Below are positions 45,301-56,035 of a stretch of 64,000 nucleotides of DNA, piece after piece. This DNA is from Flaveria trinervia (taxonomy: Eukaryota; Streptophyta; Magnoliopsida; Asterales; Asteraceae), in contig CM046443.1 of the NCBI GenBank assembly GCA_025506515.1, forward strand, positions 26,958,945-27,022,944, written 5' to 3'. The stretch's first letter is position 1; each line of letters opens with the position of its first letter. The notes beneath the pieces were generated by a model. It saw only the letters and a list, made by a program, of their open reading frames with translations, had not been told where the DNA came from and searched no databases. The translations under genes were made by a program, and so were the position numbers.

Positions 45301-46960
45301 TAAAAAATATTCCACTCACTTTACAGACACTCACTGCTACATTCTGAAACCTGGATTTCATATCCCTGAAGATGGGTTGTCTTAAAGACTCCGAGGAAGA
45401 ATAATACATATGTCTTAAACCTGTGTTCTGCATCACCTAAGGAAGAAACATGTCTTTTGTCTAAAGCATCATTTGATGAGTCACAGCTTTGGCATAGACG
45501 TTTGGGGCACACTAACTTTAAAATATGAACAAGTTAGTCAAAGGAAACCATGTCATTGGTCTCCCGAAAAGAGAATTCAATTTTGTTGATCAATGTTCAG
45601 TGTGCCTCAAAGGAAAACAACACAAATCGTCTCACAAAACCAAGCTGGTGAACACTAACAATACTCCATTGAAGTTACTTCACATGGATCTTTTGGGACC
45701 AACTCATGTAATGAGTATGGGAAAGAAACAATTGTTTAGTGATCATGATGACTTTTCTTGATTCACATGGGTGTTCTTCCTACTTCATAAAAACAAAGCA
45801 TCCCAAATCATTCAAGAATTTATCACTAAAATTGAAAATCAACTTGATCTTAAGGTCAAAATAATAAGAAGTGATAATGGTACAAAGTTCAAAAATGAAA
45901 ATATGAGTTCCTTTTGTGCAACCAAAGGCATTGCTCATCAATTCAGTGCAGCTAGAACTCCTCAACAAAATGGGGTGGCTGAAAGGCAAAATAGAACACT
46001 GATTGAAGCAGCAAGAACGATGCTAGCCGATGCTAAACTACCAATCACCTTTTGGGCAGAAGCAGTTAACACATCATGCTTTGTGCAAAATCGAACTCTG
46101 ATTGTTAAAGAAAGAAACATGACACCTTATAAACTAATCTTTCATAGGAAACCATTTATTGGATTCCTTAAATCATTTGGTTGTCCAGTCTCAATATTAA
46201 ACACCCATGATCATTTAGGAAAATTTTCATCCAAGTCTGATGAAGGATTCTTTGTAGGTTATTCTTCTATCTCAAAGGCTTATAGAGTGTTCAATCCTAG
46301 ACTGAACATTATTGATGAATCTACAAATGTTCAATTCAAAGAACATTCATTTCCCAAATCTACAAATGGTCCTAACTGGTTGTTTGATATGGACACATTT
46401 ACTAAATCATTTGACCAATTTCACTTGTCTGATGCAGGAAATATACATTCAGGTGATACTTTATCAACTATAGAAAGAAGAGATAATTATCCATTAATTC
46501 CACCTACATTTGATCAACATATGAATGAAGATGTTCCTCTTCAAGCTGATCCCATCAGACAACTGTCACAAAACCTTAGTGTTTCTTCTGAAGAAGGTCC
46601 CAGTCTGGTACCATCTCACTCAAATGATTTGTCAAATGAGATCAGAAATCAAAAACAGGCTTCTCATCCAGTAGAAACACAAGGTACATCAAATGATGCA
46701 AGCAACCTCAGTGCTGCTAAAGATGTAGCAGTTACTGAAACAGAAGTTGACAATCTTCATAATTCAGAAACAATACAAGATGAATGTGCCTCTGACCATA
46801 ATGAAATGAATGTCTCCAATCTTGATGTAACTATTGCTGGTGACTCCATTCAACCACAAGAATACACAAGAATCATCCAGTTGAAACCATTATTGGTGAT
46901 CTTAAAAGAGGATGACAAGAAGCAAGTCCAGTATTGCAAACATCTGTTTGTTCTCATGCT
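45301..46960 (+). pseudogene. Integrase of element B
   Basis: The pre-integrase part is frameshifted before 45520. The zinc segment CSVCLKGKQHKSSHK is intact at 45597-45641. The catalytic residues are in LLHMDLLG (about 45679), RSDNGTKF (about 45866) and NGVAERQNR (about 45972). A stop at 45759 (TGA where Arg is expected) separates the first from the rest. The C-terminus includes LKSFGCPVSILNTHDHLGKF and FVGYSSISKAYRVFN. A 150-residue low-complexity linker leads into RT within the same 502-codon frame. Confidence 0.85.
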
Positions 46961-47900
46961 TTCTATGTCAAACAGTACCAAAAACATCAAAGAGGCACTT
47001 CAAGACAATAGTTGGATTGAAGCAATGCAGGAAGAATTGCTCCAATTCAAGAAGCAAGAAGTATGGCAGCTGGTAGATCTTCCCGAAGGACAATACCCTA
47101 TCGGTACCAGATGGCTGTATAGGAACAAGACTGATGATAGAGGGATAGTCATCAGAAATAAAGCAAGACTAGTGGCACATGGATACACTCAGGAAGAAGG
47201 AATGACTACGACGAAGTGTTTGCTCCTGTTGCCAGATAAAAGCAATCAAGAATCTTTCTTGCATATTCTGCGTTCATGAAGTTTACTGTTTATCAAATGG
47301 ATGTAAAGTGTGCCTTCCTGTATGGAAAGATTGTTGAAGAAGTCTATGTGATTCAACCACCTGGGTTTGAAGATCCAGATTTCCCTCACAGAGTTTACAA
47401 GCTTGACAAAGCTCTGTATGGTCTTCATCAAGCACCAAGAAAATAGTATGAGACTCTATCATCCTTTCTTCTTGAACATGGGTATGAAAGATAAAAGATT
47501 GATCAGACTCTCTTTAGAAGAATAAGAGGAAAAGACATGTTGTTAGTCCAGATCTATGTGGATGACATTATATTTGGCTTGACAAACAAGCAACTCTGCA
47601 AAGAATTTGAAGACCTTATGCATTCAAAGTTCCAAATGAGTGCTATGGGGGAACTCAACTTCTTTCTAGGGGTGCAAGTCCAACAAACAGCAGATGGAAT
47701 GTTCATCAACCAATCAAAATATGTAGAAACCATGTTAAAGAAATTTCACTTTGTTGACTGCCAGTCTATCAAAACTCCTGTGGATACTAAAGTGAAGATT
47801 GGGCCTGACCCTGAAGGAAAATCAATGGATCAGACTAACTATCGATCAATAATAGGTTCACTTATGTATCTAACAGCCAGTAGGCCTGACATTATGGGGT
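46961..47900 (+). pseudogene. Reverse transcriptase of element B
   Basis: The N-terminal part (NIKEALQDNSWIEAMQEELL, then WLYRNKTDDRGIVIRNKARL) is in frame with integrase. A frameshift near 47205 moves the rest. YQMDVKCAFLYG follows at 47292. A TAG at 47443 replaces a Trp codon and a TAA at 47491 follows. The catalytic YVDD at 47555-47566 is intact, and the frame runs on through MGELNFFLGVQVQQ. Confidence 0.85.
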
Positions 47901-48389
47901 TTGTGTGTGTGCTAGATATCAAGCAGATCCAAAAGAATCATATGTGAACGGAGTCAAGAGGATATTCAGATATCTAAAGGGCAAGCCAGCTCTTGGATTA
48001 TGGTATCCAAAGGAAGGAGAATCTAATCTCTATGCCTACACAGACAGTGATTATGGAGGATGCAACTTTAACAGAAAATCCACTTCTGGCGGTTGTCAAT
48101 TTCTTGGTCCCAGACTAGTATCCTGGCAATGCAAGAAGCAGACAGAAATGTGTTTGTGTCCACAGCAGAAGCTGAGTATATTGCTGCATTAGCATGTTGC
48201 TCTCAAGTTCTCTGGATTCAAAACCAGATGCTTGATTATGATTTAAACTTCTTGCACACACCAATTTCTATTGACAACACAGCTGCTGTCTTTATAACTA
48301 ATAATCCAGTTAAGCACTCAAAAACAAAACATATTGAGATTAGATATCATTTTTTGAGAGACTGTACTGAAAAGGGTTTAATCAAATTA
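47901..48389 (+). pseudogene. RNase H of element B, 5' part
   Basis: After a frameshift near 47900 the region encodes RIFRYLKGKPALGLWYPKEG, YTDSDYGGC and, after another shift near 48150, STAEAEYIAALACCSQVLWIQ. It reaches KHSKTKHIEIRYHFL and stops being B sequence at 48389, where the C LTR begins. Confidence 0.9.
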
Positions 48390-49249
48390 TGTTGGATCTA
48401 GAAAGTCTGGTGCAATCAAAACCAAGTCACTTAGAAATTTTGGTACAACAAATAAAGGACTTTCGAAGCTAAGTGTGGAACTTCCGAAGGAAAAAGGAGC
48501 TCTTCCGAAGACACAGTGTAAAACTTACTTCCAAAGGAAAAACTCCAACTTCCAAAGACAAAGAACCTACTTCCGAAGTTCAGACTTAGAAAGAAAGATC
48601 TGAAGTCAACTTTCGAAGTACAGAAGTCCTCAAGCCTCGAAAGTATAGAAGCCTCTTCCGAAGTATAAGTGGCTTCGGAGGAACTTGTTCTTCCGAGCCA
48701 ACTTACCTTCGGAATACACTGCTATTATCCAGTGGACATAAGTATTGTCTCCTGACACACCGCTGTAAATCTCTGAGATACTGCATGGCATTTTCTCAAA
48801 AGCCATGCAGTTGACCATACTTTAATCCACTATTTACCTTTTTATGTTAGTACAGTTGCCATCTTTAGTTGGTGACAAAAGGTAAGTCATGGACATGTCA
48901 TGACTACCATATCTTAGATAATAGTTTATCTAAGATACCTTAACTTTAGCATTGTAGTATATGCTTTAGTCTTAGGTTTCTAGCTGGTATCAAAGTATAT
49001 TCAGCTGTAGGATCTAGTATATATAGTCTCTCATTGTAACTCATGTATCATGCTTGTAAGAGTCTTGTAATATCTTGAGTTGAGAAGTAATATATACAAG
49101 TGCCTTGAAAATTTATCTTCGTGTGTTCCTTTATTAATTATTATATTATTATCAACTCTTGTAAAAGACTTTACTTCATCTGAATTGAGTGTTTCTATAA
49201 GTGAGTTTGAGAGAAATCCAAGTGTTTAAGTGACAAACCCGATCCTGCA
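48390..49249 (+). repeat. 5' LTR of element C
   Basis: It starts TGTTGGATCT and ends GATCCTGCA. CTTCCGAAG-type motifs cluster at 48460-48715, and a TATATATAG box lies at 49018-49026. The same family as the S LTR. Confidence 0.95.
49018..49026 (+). promoter_or_regulatory. TATA box of LTR C
   Basis: TATATATAG occurs at the same place in the 3' LTR (60877-60885) and in the S LTR (19887-19895). Confidence 0.6.
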
Positions 49250-49250
49250 T

Positions 49251-49262
49251 TGGTATCAGAGC
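49251..49262 (+). other. Primer-binding site of element C
   Basis: TGGTATCAGAGC, one base after the LTR end, is the initiator methionine tRNA site. Confidence 0.95.
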
Positions 49263-49337
49263 TTTTTAGGCTCTTGATTGTGAGATCTTACCATCCTAAT
49301 CAACCCGTTTTTCGCTCCTCCTTATACCACACTCAAA

Positions 49338-50390
49338 ATGGCCCTCAACAAATCTGAAGTAGAGATGGGGATGATGACCAAAGCACCCATCATCACCCCT
49401 AAAAACTTCAGGTCCTGGAGCAGACGAATGGAAGGCTTCATCAGGTATCAAGACAGCAAAATGTGGCAATCCATTGTCAATGGCCCGTATAAGCCAAAAG
49501 TAGCTGGTGGAAATGGTGCCATGATCGAGAAAGCTGTCGAAGATTATTCTGATGAGGACATGAAGAAACTTGACATTGACAGCAATGCTATGACTGTTCT
49601 CATGACTACAATTCCAAACTCTACCATGGTGGGGTTTGAGCATTGCAGGTCTGCCAAAGAACTGTTTGATGCGCTTGCTCAAATGTACTCAAACTCAAAT
49701 GACTCCAAGAAGGACTCACTGATGAAGCAGTTCGAGAACTTCACCCATGTTGCTGGAGAGACTCTTAGCCAGTAATATTTTAGGTACATGGATCTCATTT
49801 CTTCCCTTCAATCTGTGGGAATTGCTCATGAACTCAGAGACCTTACAAGAAAGTTCATGAGTGCATTACCCAATGAGTGGACATACTACTGTGTCTCTAT
49901 CAAGAGAACAGAAAATCTGAATACACTCACCATGACCGAACTCTATGGGATCCTTGATGGATACCGTTTGGAAATGTAAAGTAAGAGGGGTTATCAGACA
50001 AGCAGACCCTTGAGTCTTCCTGCTAGCAACGCCTTAATGGTTGCTGAAGGCTCAGGAATCTCCCAGCCTCAACAATACCTGACTTACACCCAACAACCAT
50101 CTTGTTCTTCTAGGCTATACATCACATTTCCTGAGACTCCAAGGTCTCAACAAGCTCAGCAAAGCTCCTTTCAGGACAGCTGTGCTTTTTTCTCAGGAAG
50201 TGGACACTCAAGTGATTATCAATACTGTTTTGATGATCTAGAGTGTTTCGGCCCGGATGACGTGGAATACGTGGACATAGTCCAACAAAGGCTCTTCTGA
50301 CCTACAGAGCAAAGAAGTTTTTTAAGAAAACTGGAAGGCAATTTCCCCAGAACCCAATCAACAGCAAATTTGGGTTTGACAAAACCAAGG
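49338..50390 (+). pseudogene. gag capsid region of element C
   Basis: The start MALNKSEVEMGMMTK at 49338 opens a 145-codon frame with APIITPKNFRSWSRRMEGFI and CRSAKELFDALAQMY. TAA at 49773 interrupts it, and the frame resumes with LRDLTRKFMSALPNEWTYYC up to TAA at 49977. A shorter piece (50010-50300) has the DDLECFGPDDVEYVDIV segment that precedes the nucleocapsid in B as well. Homologous to the gag of M. Confidence 0.85.
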
Positions 50391-50640
50391 CCAAATGTAC
50401 AACTGTAACCAACTTGGTCATTTTGCAAGGGAATGCAAGCTCCCAAGTCCAACCCGGGAACCCCACAGGCCTCCACACATCCCTCTACACCAAGCCCACG
50501 GAAAGTCAACTCAAACAACTGCAATGGCTCAAGAAGTTGACTGGAGCTTCATGGTACAGGATGTGACTCCTGCTCAAGCACTCATGGCCGGAACAGATGA
50601 AAATAAGGTATATGAACATCTTGTACTCCTGCCTGTATTG
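50391..50640 (+). pseudogene. Nucleocapsid of element C with frameshifted knuckle
   Basis: The first cysteine (50396-50398) is in a different frame from the rest, YNCNQLGHFAREC (50399-50437), because one base is missing. All four ligand codons are still present. The following residues are Pro/Thr/His-rich. Confidence 0.8.
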
Positions 50641-51090
50641 CTAAGGTTAAATCGTATCAGGACTACAATATGGAGATTAAATCTAATATTGAGTCTTTAA
50701 ATGTTTTGAAATCTGACTTTAAAAGGGCTGAATCTGACTACCAAGAAAAATTGAGGAGTTAGAGAAAACTATGTCCCTATTAAAACATGAACACACAAAC
50801 TATAAGACTCAGATAAAGGATTTAATATCCAAATTGACTGAGGCTCAAGCCCAGCTAGTCACAGCTGAGGCCCAAGCCAGGAAGTATGCTATTTCCGAGC
50901 AAAACTTCCAAGCCATTCTTGCATCATCCTCTCACTCAAGACTTTGTTACCAAAACAAAGGAGGGTTGGAACCAATGAAATTGCTCCACCACACTCTTAT
51001 GAGTCTATAAGACAACCAAGGTGTGGTACTGAAGAGTAAGAAGTTCCATCTGCTGATTCACCTTCTCATGAGTCAAAGAATGATGCAACT
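50641..51090 (+). pseudogene. Coiled-coil gag segment of element C
   Basis: The region encodes LKHEHTNYKTQIKDLISKLT and EAQAQLVTAEAQARKY, a heptad-rich helix. It matches M's coiled coil across the site where the MITE sits in M. Confidence 0.75.
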
Positions 51091-51955
51091 ATGGAGACCA
51101 TCACAGGGAAGAACCAGGTAATTATGCCCTCCCCTACCAATGATGATCAAACCCTAACCACCAAAGCCAGAAGAAGCAGAGCTAAGGCAGCCATAAAAAC
51201 TGCCAAGAAAGTGGTTGAGTCCAAGCTAAAGATAGACCCAAAGCAAAAGGGTATATTCATCTCAGCTGGATTCCAGGTGGTTGGAAACTCTATTCAGGAA
51301 AGGGGTGTAGTACTAGCACTCCTGTCCTACCAAGGATCAGAAGTTAAAAGGAAAAGTTGCTGATAAAGATAAAAAGAACAAGAAACAGCAATCCTCAAAT
51401 CCCCAAAAGATTAACATTGCATGCATAATGTGTGGTCTGCAAAACCACTTGGCCAAAGAAGTTGCTACAATCCTGCTAGCACACATTATGCATAATGTGT
51501 AAAAAGGAAGGAGTTAGGGAAGGTTTCTCATTTGGACCATATCAAATGGTTCAAGTGATGAAAAGGAAAGGGAAGCTTGTTTCTGAAGCAAGGCTGTTTC
51601 GGAAGAATATTCTTCTTCCGAAAGGAAAAAGGCTTCGGAAGCTAAAGTTGTCAAGACTCAGAAGAACAAAAGAGTCCCCTTGAAACCATCCCAGAGAAGA
51701 CTACACTTCGGAAAAGAAAAGTGGTGAAGGCTTCTTCGAAAAGAAAGAAGCTTCGGAAGAATGTCAAGTTACAAAAGCTTCAACAAGCTCATCCTCCATG
51801 ATCAACCAAGGGATAGAATGGAAGATAAAGGAAGATGTTGTAGCCCAAATCTCTTCTTCAAAGACATCCATTGAACCCCCATACATAAATTTGGGTTCAA
51901 TTATGTCATTATCTTTGGAAGAACCAAGACCAATAAAGCTTGGGTTTCCAATCAA
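51091..51955 (+). pseudogene. Linker and second knuckle of element C
   Basis: A Lys/Ser/Thr-rich linker (51091-51363) is followed by a knuckle beginning CIMCGLQNHLAKE at 51420; a frameshift hides the last cysteine. 51590-51775 holds several CTTCGGAAG or CTTCCGAAAG motifs inside the coding stretch, as in M. Confidence 0.6.
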
Positions 51956-52200
51956 AAAAATCATCTCATCTTATGTGCAGGGACATCCATATGACAAGAA
52001 TAACAACATTTGGATTGTAGATAGTGGATGCTCCAGGCACATGACAGGGAACAGATCTCTCCTTCAACAATTTCAACATATGATGGAGGTCCTGTCCAGT
52101 TTGGAGGTGAGGCCGGAGGATATATTTCTGGCAGAGGAGTATATCCAATGGTAAGTTAAAAGTTGACAAAGTTAACTTTGTCAAACAGCTTGAATACAGT
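51956..52200 (+). pseudogene. Protease of element C
   Basis: NNNIWIVDSGCSRHMTGNRSL at 52003-52064, preceded by an alpha-helical leader, has the intact DSG triad. The frame closes at 52152 through indels in the second half. Confidence 0.85.
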
Positions 52201-53240
52201 CTGTTAAGGTTTCTCAATTCTGTGATCAAAAGCACCAAATGCTTTTCACAGAACATGAGGCATTATCCTCAAACTAGGGTGATAATTCCCAGAATTGGTG
52301 CTTCTTAGATCTCCTAGGAAAGGGGATATGTACAAGCTTGATATGAACAATGCTTCCCCAATGGGTGAAGTTCATGCTTTCTTTCCAAAGCTGATAGTGA
52401 TCAGTCAACACTGTGGCATAAACGTATGTGTCATGTAAATTTTAAGAGAATGAATAAATTGGCTAAAAATAACTTGGTACATGGTTTGCCTAAAAAGGAG
52501 TTTTTCTGCAAAGACAACTGTGTTGCATGCCTGAAAGGGAAACAACACAGGACATCTCATAAATCCAAATGTGTTAACTTTATCACTACTCCATTGCACT
52601 TATTGCACATGGATCTTTTTGGTCCCACAAGTATAATGAGCATTAGAAGAAATCATATTGCCTTGTGATAGTTGATGATTTTACAAGATTCACAGGGTAT
52701 TCTTTTTAAGAACTAAAGATGAAACTGCTAAAACATAAAATCTTTTATTCTTAAAATAGAAAATCAAATTGATCACAAGGTTAAAATAATTAGAAGTGAT
52801 CAAGGGACTGAGTTTAAGAACTTTGTTCTTGACTCATTCTGTAACTCAAAAGGGATTGCCAGATAATATAGTGCTACAGAACTCCTCAACAAACGGTGTT
52901 GCTGAGAGGAGAAATAGGACATATTGAGGCTGCTCGAACTATGTTAGCTGATTCAAAGCTACCTCTAACATTCTAGGCAGAGGCAGTCAGCACTGCATGC
53001 TATGTGCAAACAGAGTTCTTGTAGTTAAGCCACATGGAAAAAATCCCTTATGAGCTATGGAACAAGAGGCCACGGTCATTGGCTTTCTAAGGTCATTTGG
53101 CAACAGGTGTACCATACTTAACACAAAGGACAATTTGGCAAAATTTGCTGAAAAGTCGGATGATGCTATCTTTGTTGGATATTCTTCTAGCTCCAAAGCT
53201 TACAGAGTATACACATTAAGAATCAACAATTGAGGAGTCA
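52201..53240 (+). pseudogene. Integrase of element C
   Basis: The zinc segment CVACLKGKQHRTSHK is at 52520-52565. The catalytic aspartates are in LLHMDLFG (about 52602) and RSDQGTEF (about 52792), and the glutamate is in a frameshifted GVAERRNR segment near 52900. Five or more indels between 52660 and 53110 show strong decay. The C-terminal KFAEKSDDAIFVGYSSSSKAY is at 53142-53204. Confidence 0.8.
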
Positions 53241-54745
53241 TCCAATATTTGTTAATGAGCACACTCCTTGTGTTAGGGGGAATGGACCTGATCACATCTT
53301 TGATTTAGAATTGTTTCTAAACTATTCTAAACCCTCTTGTGAGAATGTTTCAGTTGGAATAGGTGCTCACAATGATGTTGATGCTGCTGCTAATGATCAA
53401 CTGTTTGAGCTTCCCAAGCCTAGACCCAATTCTCCAAGTGCTGCAATACACCAAGCTTCCACTATTCACAGATCTGATAGTCTAACTATATCAAGGATAG
53501 TGAAGCTTCAACAAGTGAATCACCTACTGAGCCTCAAAACTCATCAGGTGATCCACCACAACACCAGCAGAAGGAAGTAGTATTTTGAAGGAACAGGCAA
53601 CTATTAATATTACTTCACAACCAACTATTGATGATGTTTCTCATTCATTCAATCAGTCCTCATTGAATGACTTTGAAACAGCAGCTGGACAGAGTGTTCC
53701 AGTTCCTGAGCAAATATGTCTAACCTGGGCCCATCTCTACAACTGGAAGTGATTCCTCGTCTTAAGATTCACAACACTCATCCAACTGAGAACATCATTT
53801 CGAATGTCTCTGAAGGTGTGAGAACAAGAGGACAGACTCATCAAGGGAATGTCTGCTTGTACTCATGCTTTCTATCTCAGATGGAACCCAAGAAGGTAGA
53901 AGATGCCTTGAAAGATAGTACCTGTATTGATCGATGCAAGAGGAGCTGCTTCAATTCAAGAGACAGAAGGTATGGAACCTACGTCCGCTACCATCTGGTC
54001 AAGTACCTATAGGCACCAAATGGGTTTTCAGAAACAAGAGAGATGATAGAGGCTTGATCATCAAGAATAAGCAAGACTTGTGGTTCAAGGATACACTCAA
54101 GAGGAAGGAATCGATTATACTGATGTCTTTGCACCAGTTGCAAGACTTGAGGCAGTTAGGATCTTCCTTGCTTATGTGCATCCAAGGACTTCACAGTATA
54201 CCAACTTGATGTCAAGTGTGCATTTCTATATGGGGATATAGATAGGGAAGTCTATGTATGCCAACCTCCAGGATTTGAAGACCCACAGCACCCCAACTAT
54301 GTGTGCAAATTGGATAAAGCTTTATATGGGCTGCACCAAGCACCTAGGCTGTGGTATGAGACTTTGTCTCAGTTTCTTCTGAAGAATGGCTAAACTAGAG
54401 GTACCATTGAAAAGACTCTCTTCATCAGAAAGTCTGGAAAGGACATTTTCTCGTACAAGTCTATGTTGATGACATCATATTTGGTTCCTCAAATGACCAA
54501 TATGTAAGGACTTTGAGAGCATTATGAAGAAGAAGTTTGAGATGAGCTCCATGGGAAAAATGGACTTTTCCTTGGAATTCAGGTAAAGCAACTAAAGAAA
54601 GGGTTCTTCATTAATCAATCTAAATATGTCTCTGACATCTTAGAACGATTTGAGATGAAGGATTGCAAGCCTGCCAAGACACCCATACCCAGAAACCATA
54701 ATCTTTGTCCTGACTTGAGGGGAGGATACTGATCAACATCAGTAT
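53241..54745 (+). pseudogene. Linker and reverse transcriptase of element C
   Basis: A low-complexity linker (53241-53870) precedes RT, which starts near KKVEDALKDST (53891) and continues with QEELLQFKRQKVWNL in another frame. YQLDVKCAFLYGD (about 54200), LYGLHQAPRLWYETL (54325-54369) and the catalytic YVDD at 54462-54473 are present. A stop at 54392 and several indels break it. The catalytic aspartates are conserved, unlike in A. Confidence 0.85.
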
Positions 54746-55282
54746 AGGGCAATTATTGGTTCTCTGATGTATCTAACAGCCAATAGACCTGATATCATGT
54801 TTGCTACTTGCATTTTTGCAAGATATCAGGCTGCTCCAAAGGTGTCTCACCTAGCTGCTGTTAAGAGAATCCTTAGATACCTCAAAGGAGCACCTAAACT
54901 AGGTCTCTGGTATCCCAGAAACAAGGATTTCAATCTTTATGGATACTCTGACAGTGACTATGGAGGCTGCAATATTGACAAGAAATCAACATCAGGAGGA
55001 TGTCAATTTCTTGGTGGAAGGATCATCTCATGGCAATACAAGAAAACCTATGTCTCTACATCAACTGCAGAAGCTGAATACATTGCTGCTGCTAGCTGCT
55101 GTGCTCAACTGCTATGGATTCAAAATGAGATGTTAGACTATGGATTTAACTTTATGAGTACTCCTATCCATATTGACAACAACAGTGCTATCTCCATTAC
55201 TGAAAATCCAGTAAAGCACTCCAAGACTAAGCACATTGACATCAAGTATCATTTCATTAGAGATATCTTGAGAAAAATCTAA
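54746..55282 (+). pseudogene. RNase H of element C
   Basis: A 171-codon frame encodes MYLTANRPDIMFATC, LRYLKGAPKLGLWYPRN, GYSDSDYGGC and STAEAEYIAAASCCAQLLW, and ends KHSKTKHIDIKYHFIRD. This is the best-preserved RNase H in the window. It stops at 55280-55282, slightly short of the usual pol end. Confidence 0.9.
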
Positions 55283-55489
55283 TCAGGTTAATCAAGTTGA
55301 TTCAAATGAACAAATGTTGATCTGTTTACAAAGCTGTTGATGAACAAAGGTTCAAGTATCTCATAACAGCTATTGGGATGATAAACATTGATTATTTGAT
55401 CTCTTTTGAAAACCTTTTTAATATGTAAGTCTATTGTCAATACAATTTAAGCCCTGTACAAGAAATTCTCTCTGAAATTTTCTAAGTGT

Positions 55490-55760
55490 AAATTCCTCCG
55501 AAGAGAAATTAACCTTCGGAAGACATTCTCATATCTTCCGAAGCAAAATTCTCAAAGGATAACTTTCTTCTCGGAAAATTTTTGGCCTCGAAAGAAGCAG
55601 ATTGATTGTATATCAGATCTACTTCCGAAACTTACAAATTCTCTATTCGGAAGCAACTCTAACCTTCGGAAGCAAAGTTTTGGCTTCGGAAGTAAGAATT
55701 GCCTTCGGAAGACAAGTTACCTTCAGGAAATGTTTTACACTCGGAAGAGAGATTTACTAT
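55490..55760 (+). repeat. CTTCCGAAG motif array between pol and third ORF of C
   Basis: Roughly eleven CTTCCGAAG, CTTCGGAAG or near variants lie in about 270 bases, in both orientations. This is the same motif and density as in the LTR, but here it is outside the LTR. It ends about 280 bases before the third-ORF ATG, with AT-rich TATTTAAC and TTTTAAAAAA stretches in between. Confidence 0.75.
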
Positions 55761-56035
55761 GTAACGTAAATTTCTTGGGCCCCACACTGTAAAAAGCAAA
55801 ATTTTGTTAGTGATGTCGGATTATTTAACTGATTTTAACCTTACCGCCACTGTCATTTCATCCACTAAACCTCACATCACCTTATCCTTACCCCCATTAC
55901 CGCCTTTCCACAATCTTTTAAAAAATCTCGACTATTCAATTCATTTTCTTACTTGCAAATTTTAATGCCCTAGAAATTTCTCCTCTCGACTACTCAACTT
56001 TAACCCAGCTCAAATCATCCCCATTCGCCTTTCAA

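Noticed and set aside
49296..49682. 128-codon minus-strand open frame
   Set aside because: It is the antisense shadow of C's gag.
55282..56035. A second LTR between pol and third ORF of C
   Set aside because: The motif array is present, but there is no TG...CA edge, PBS or PPT, and the rest does not align with the C LTRs.
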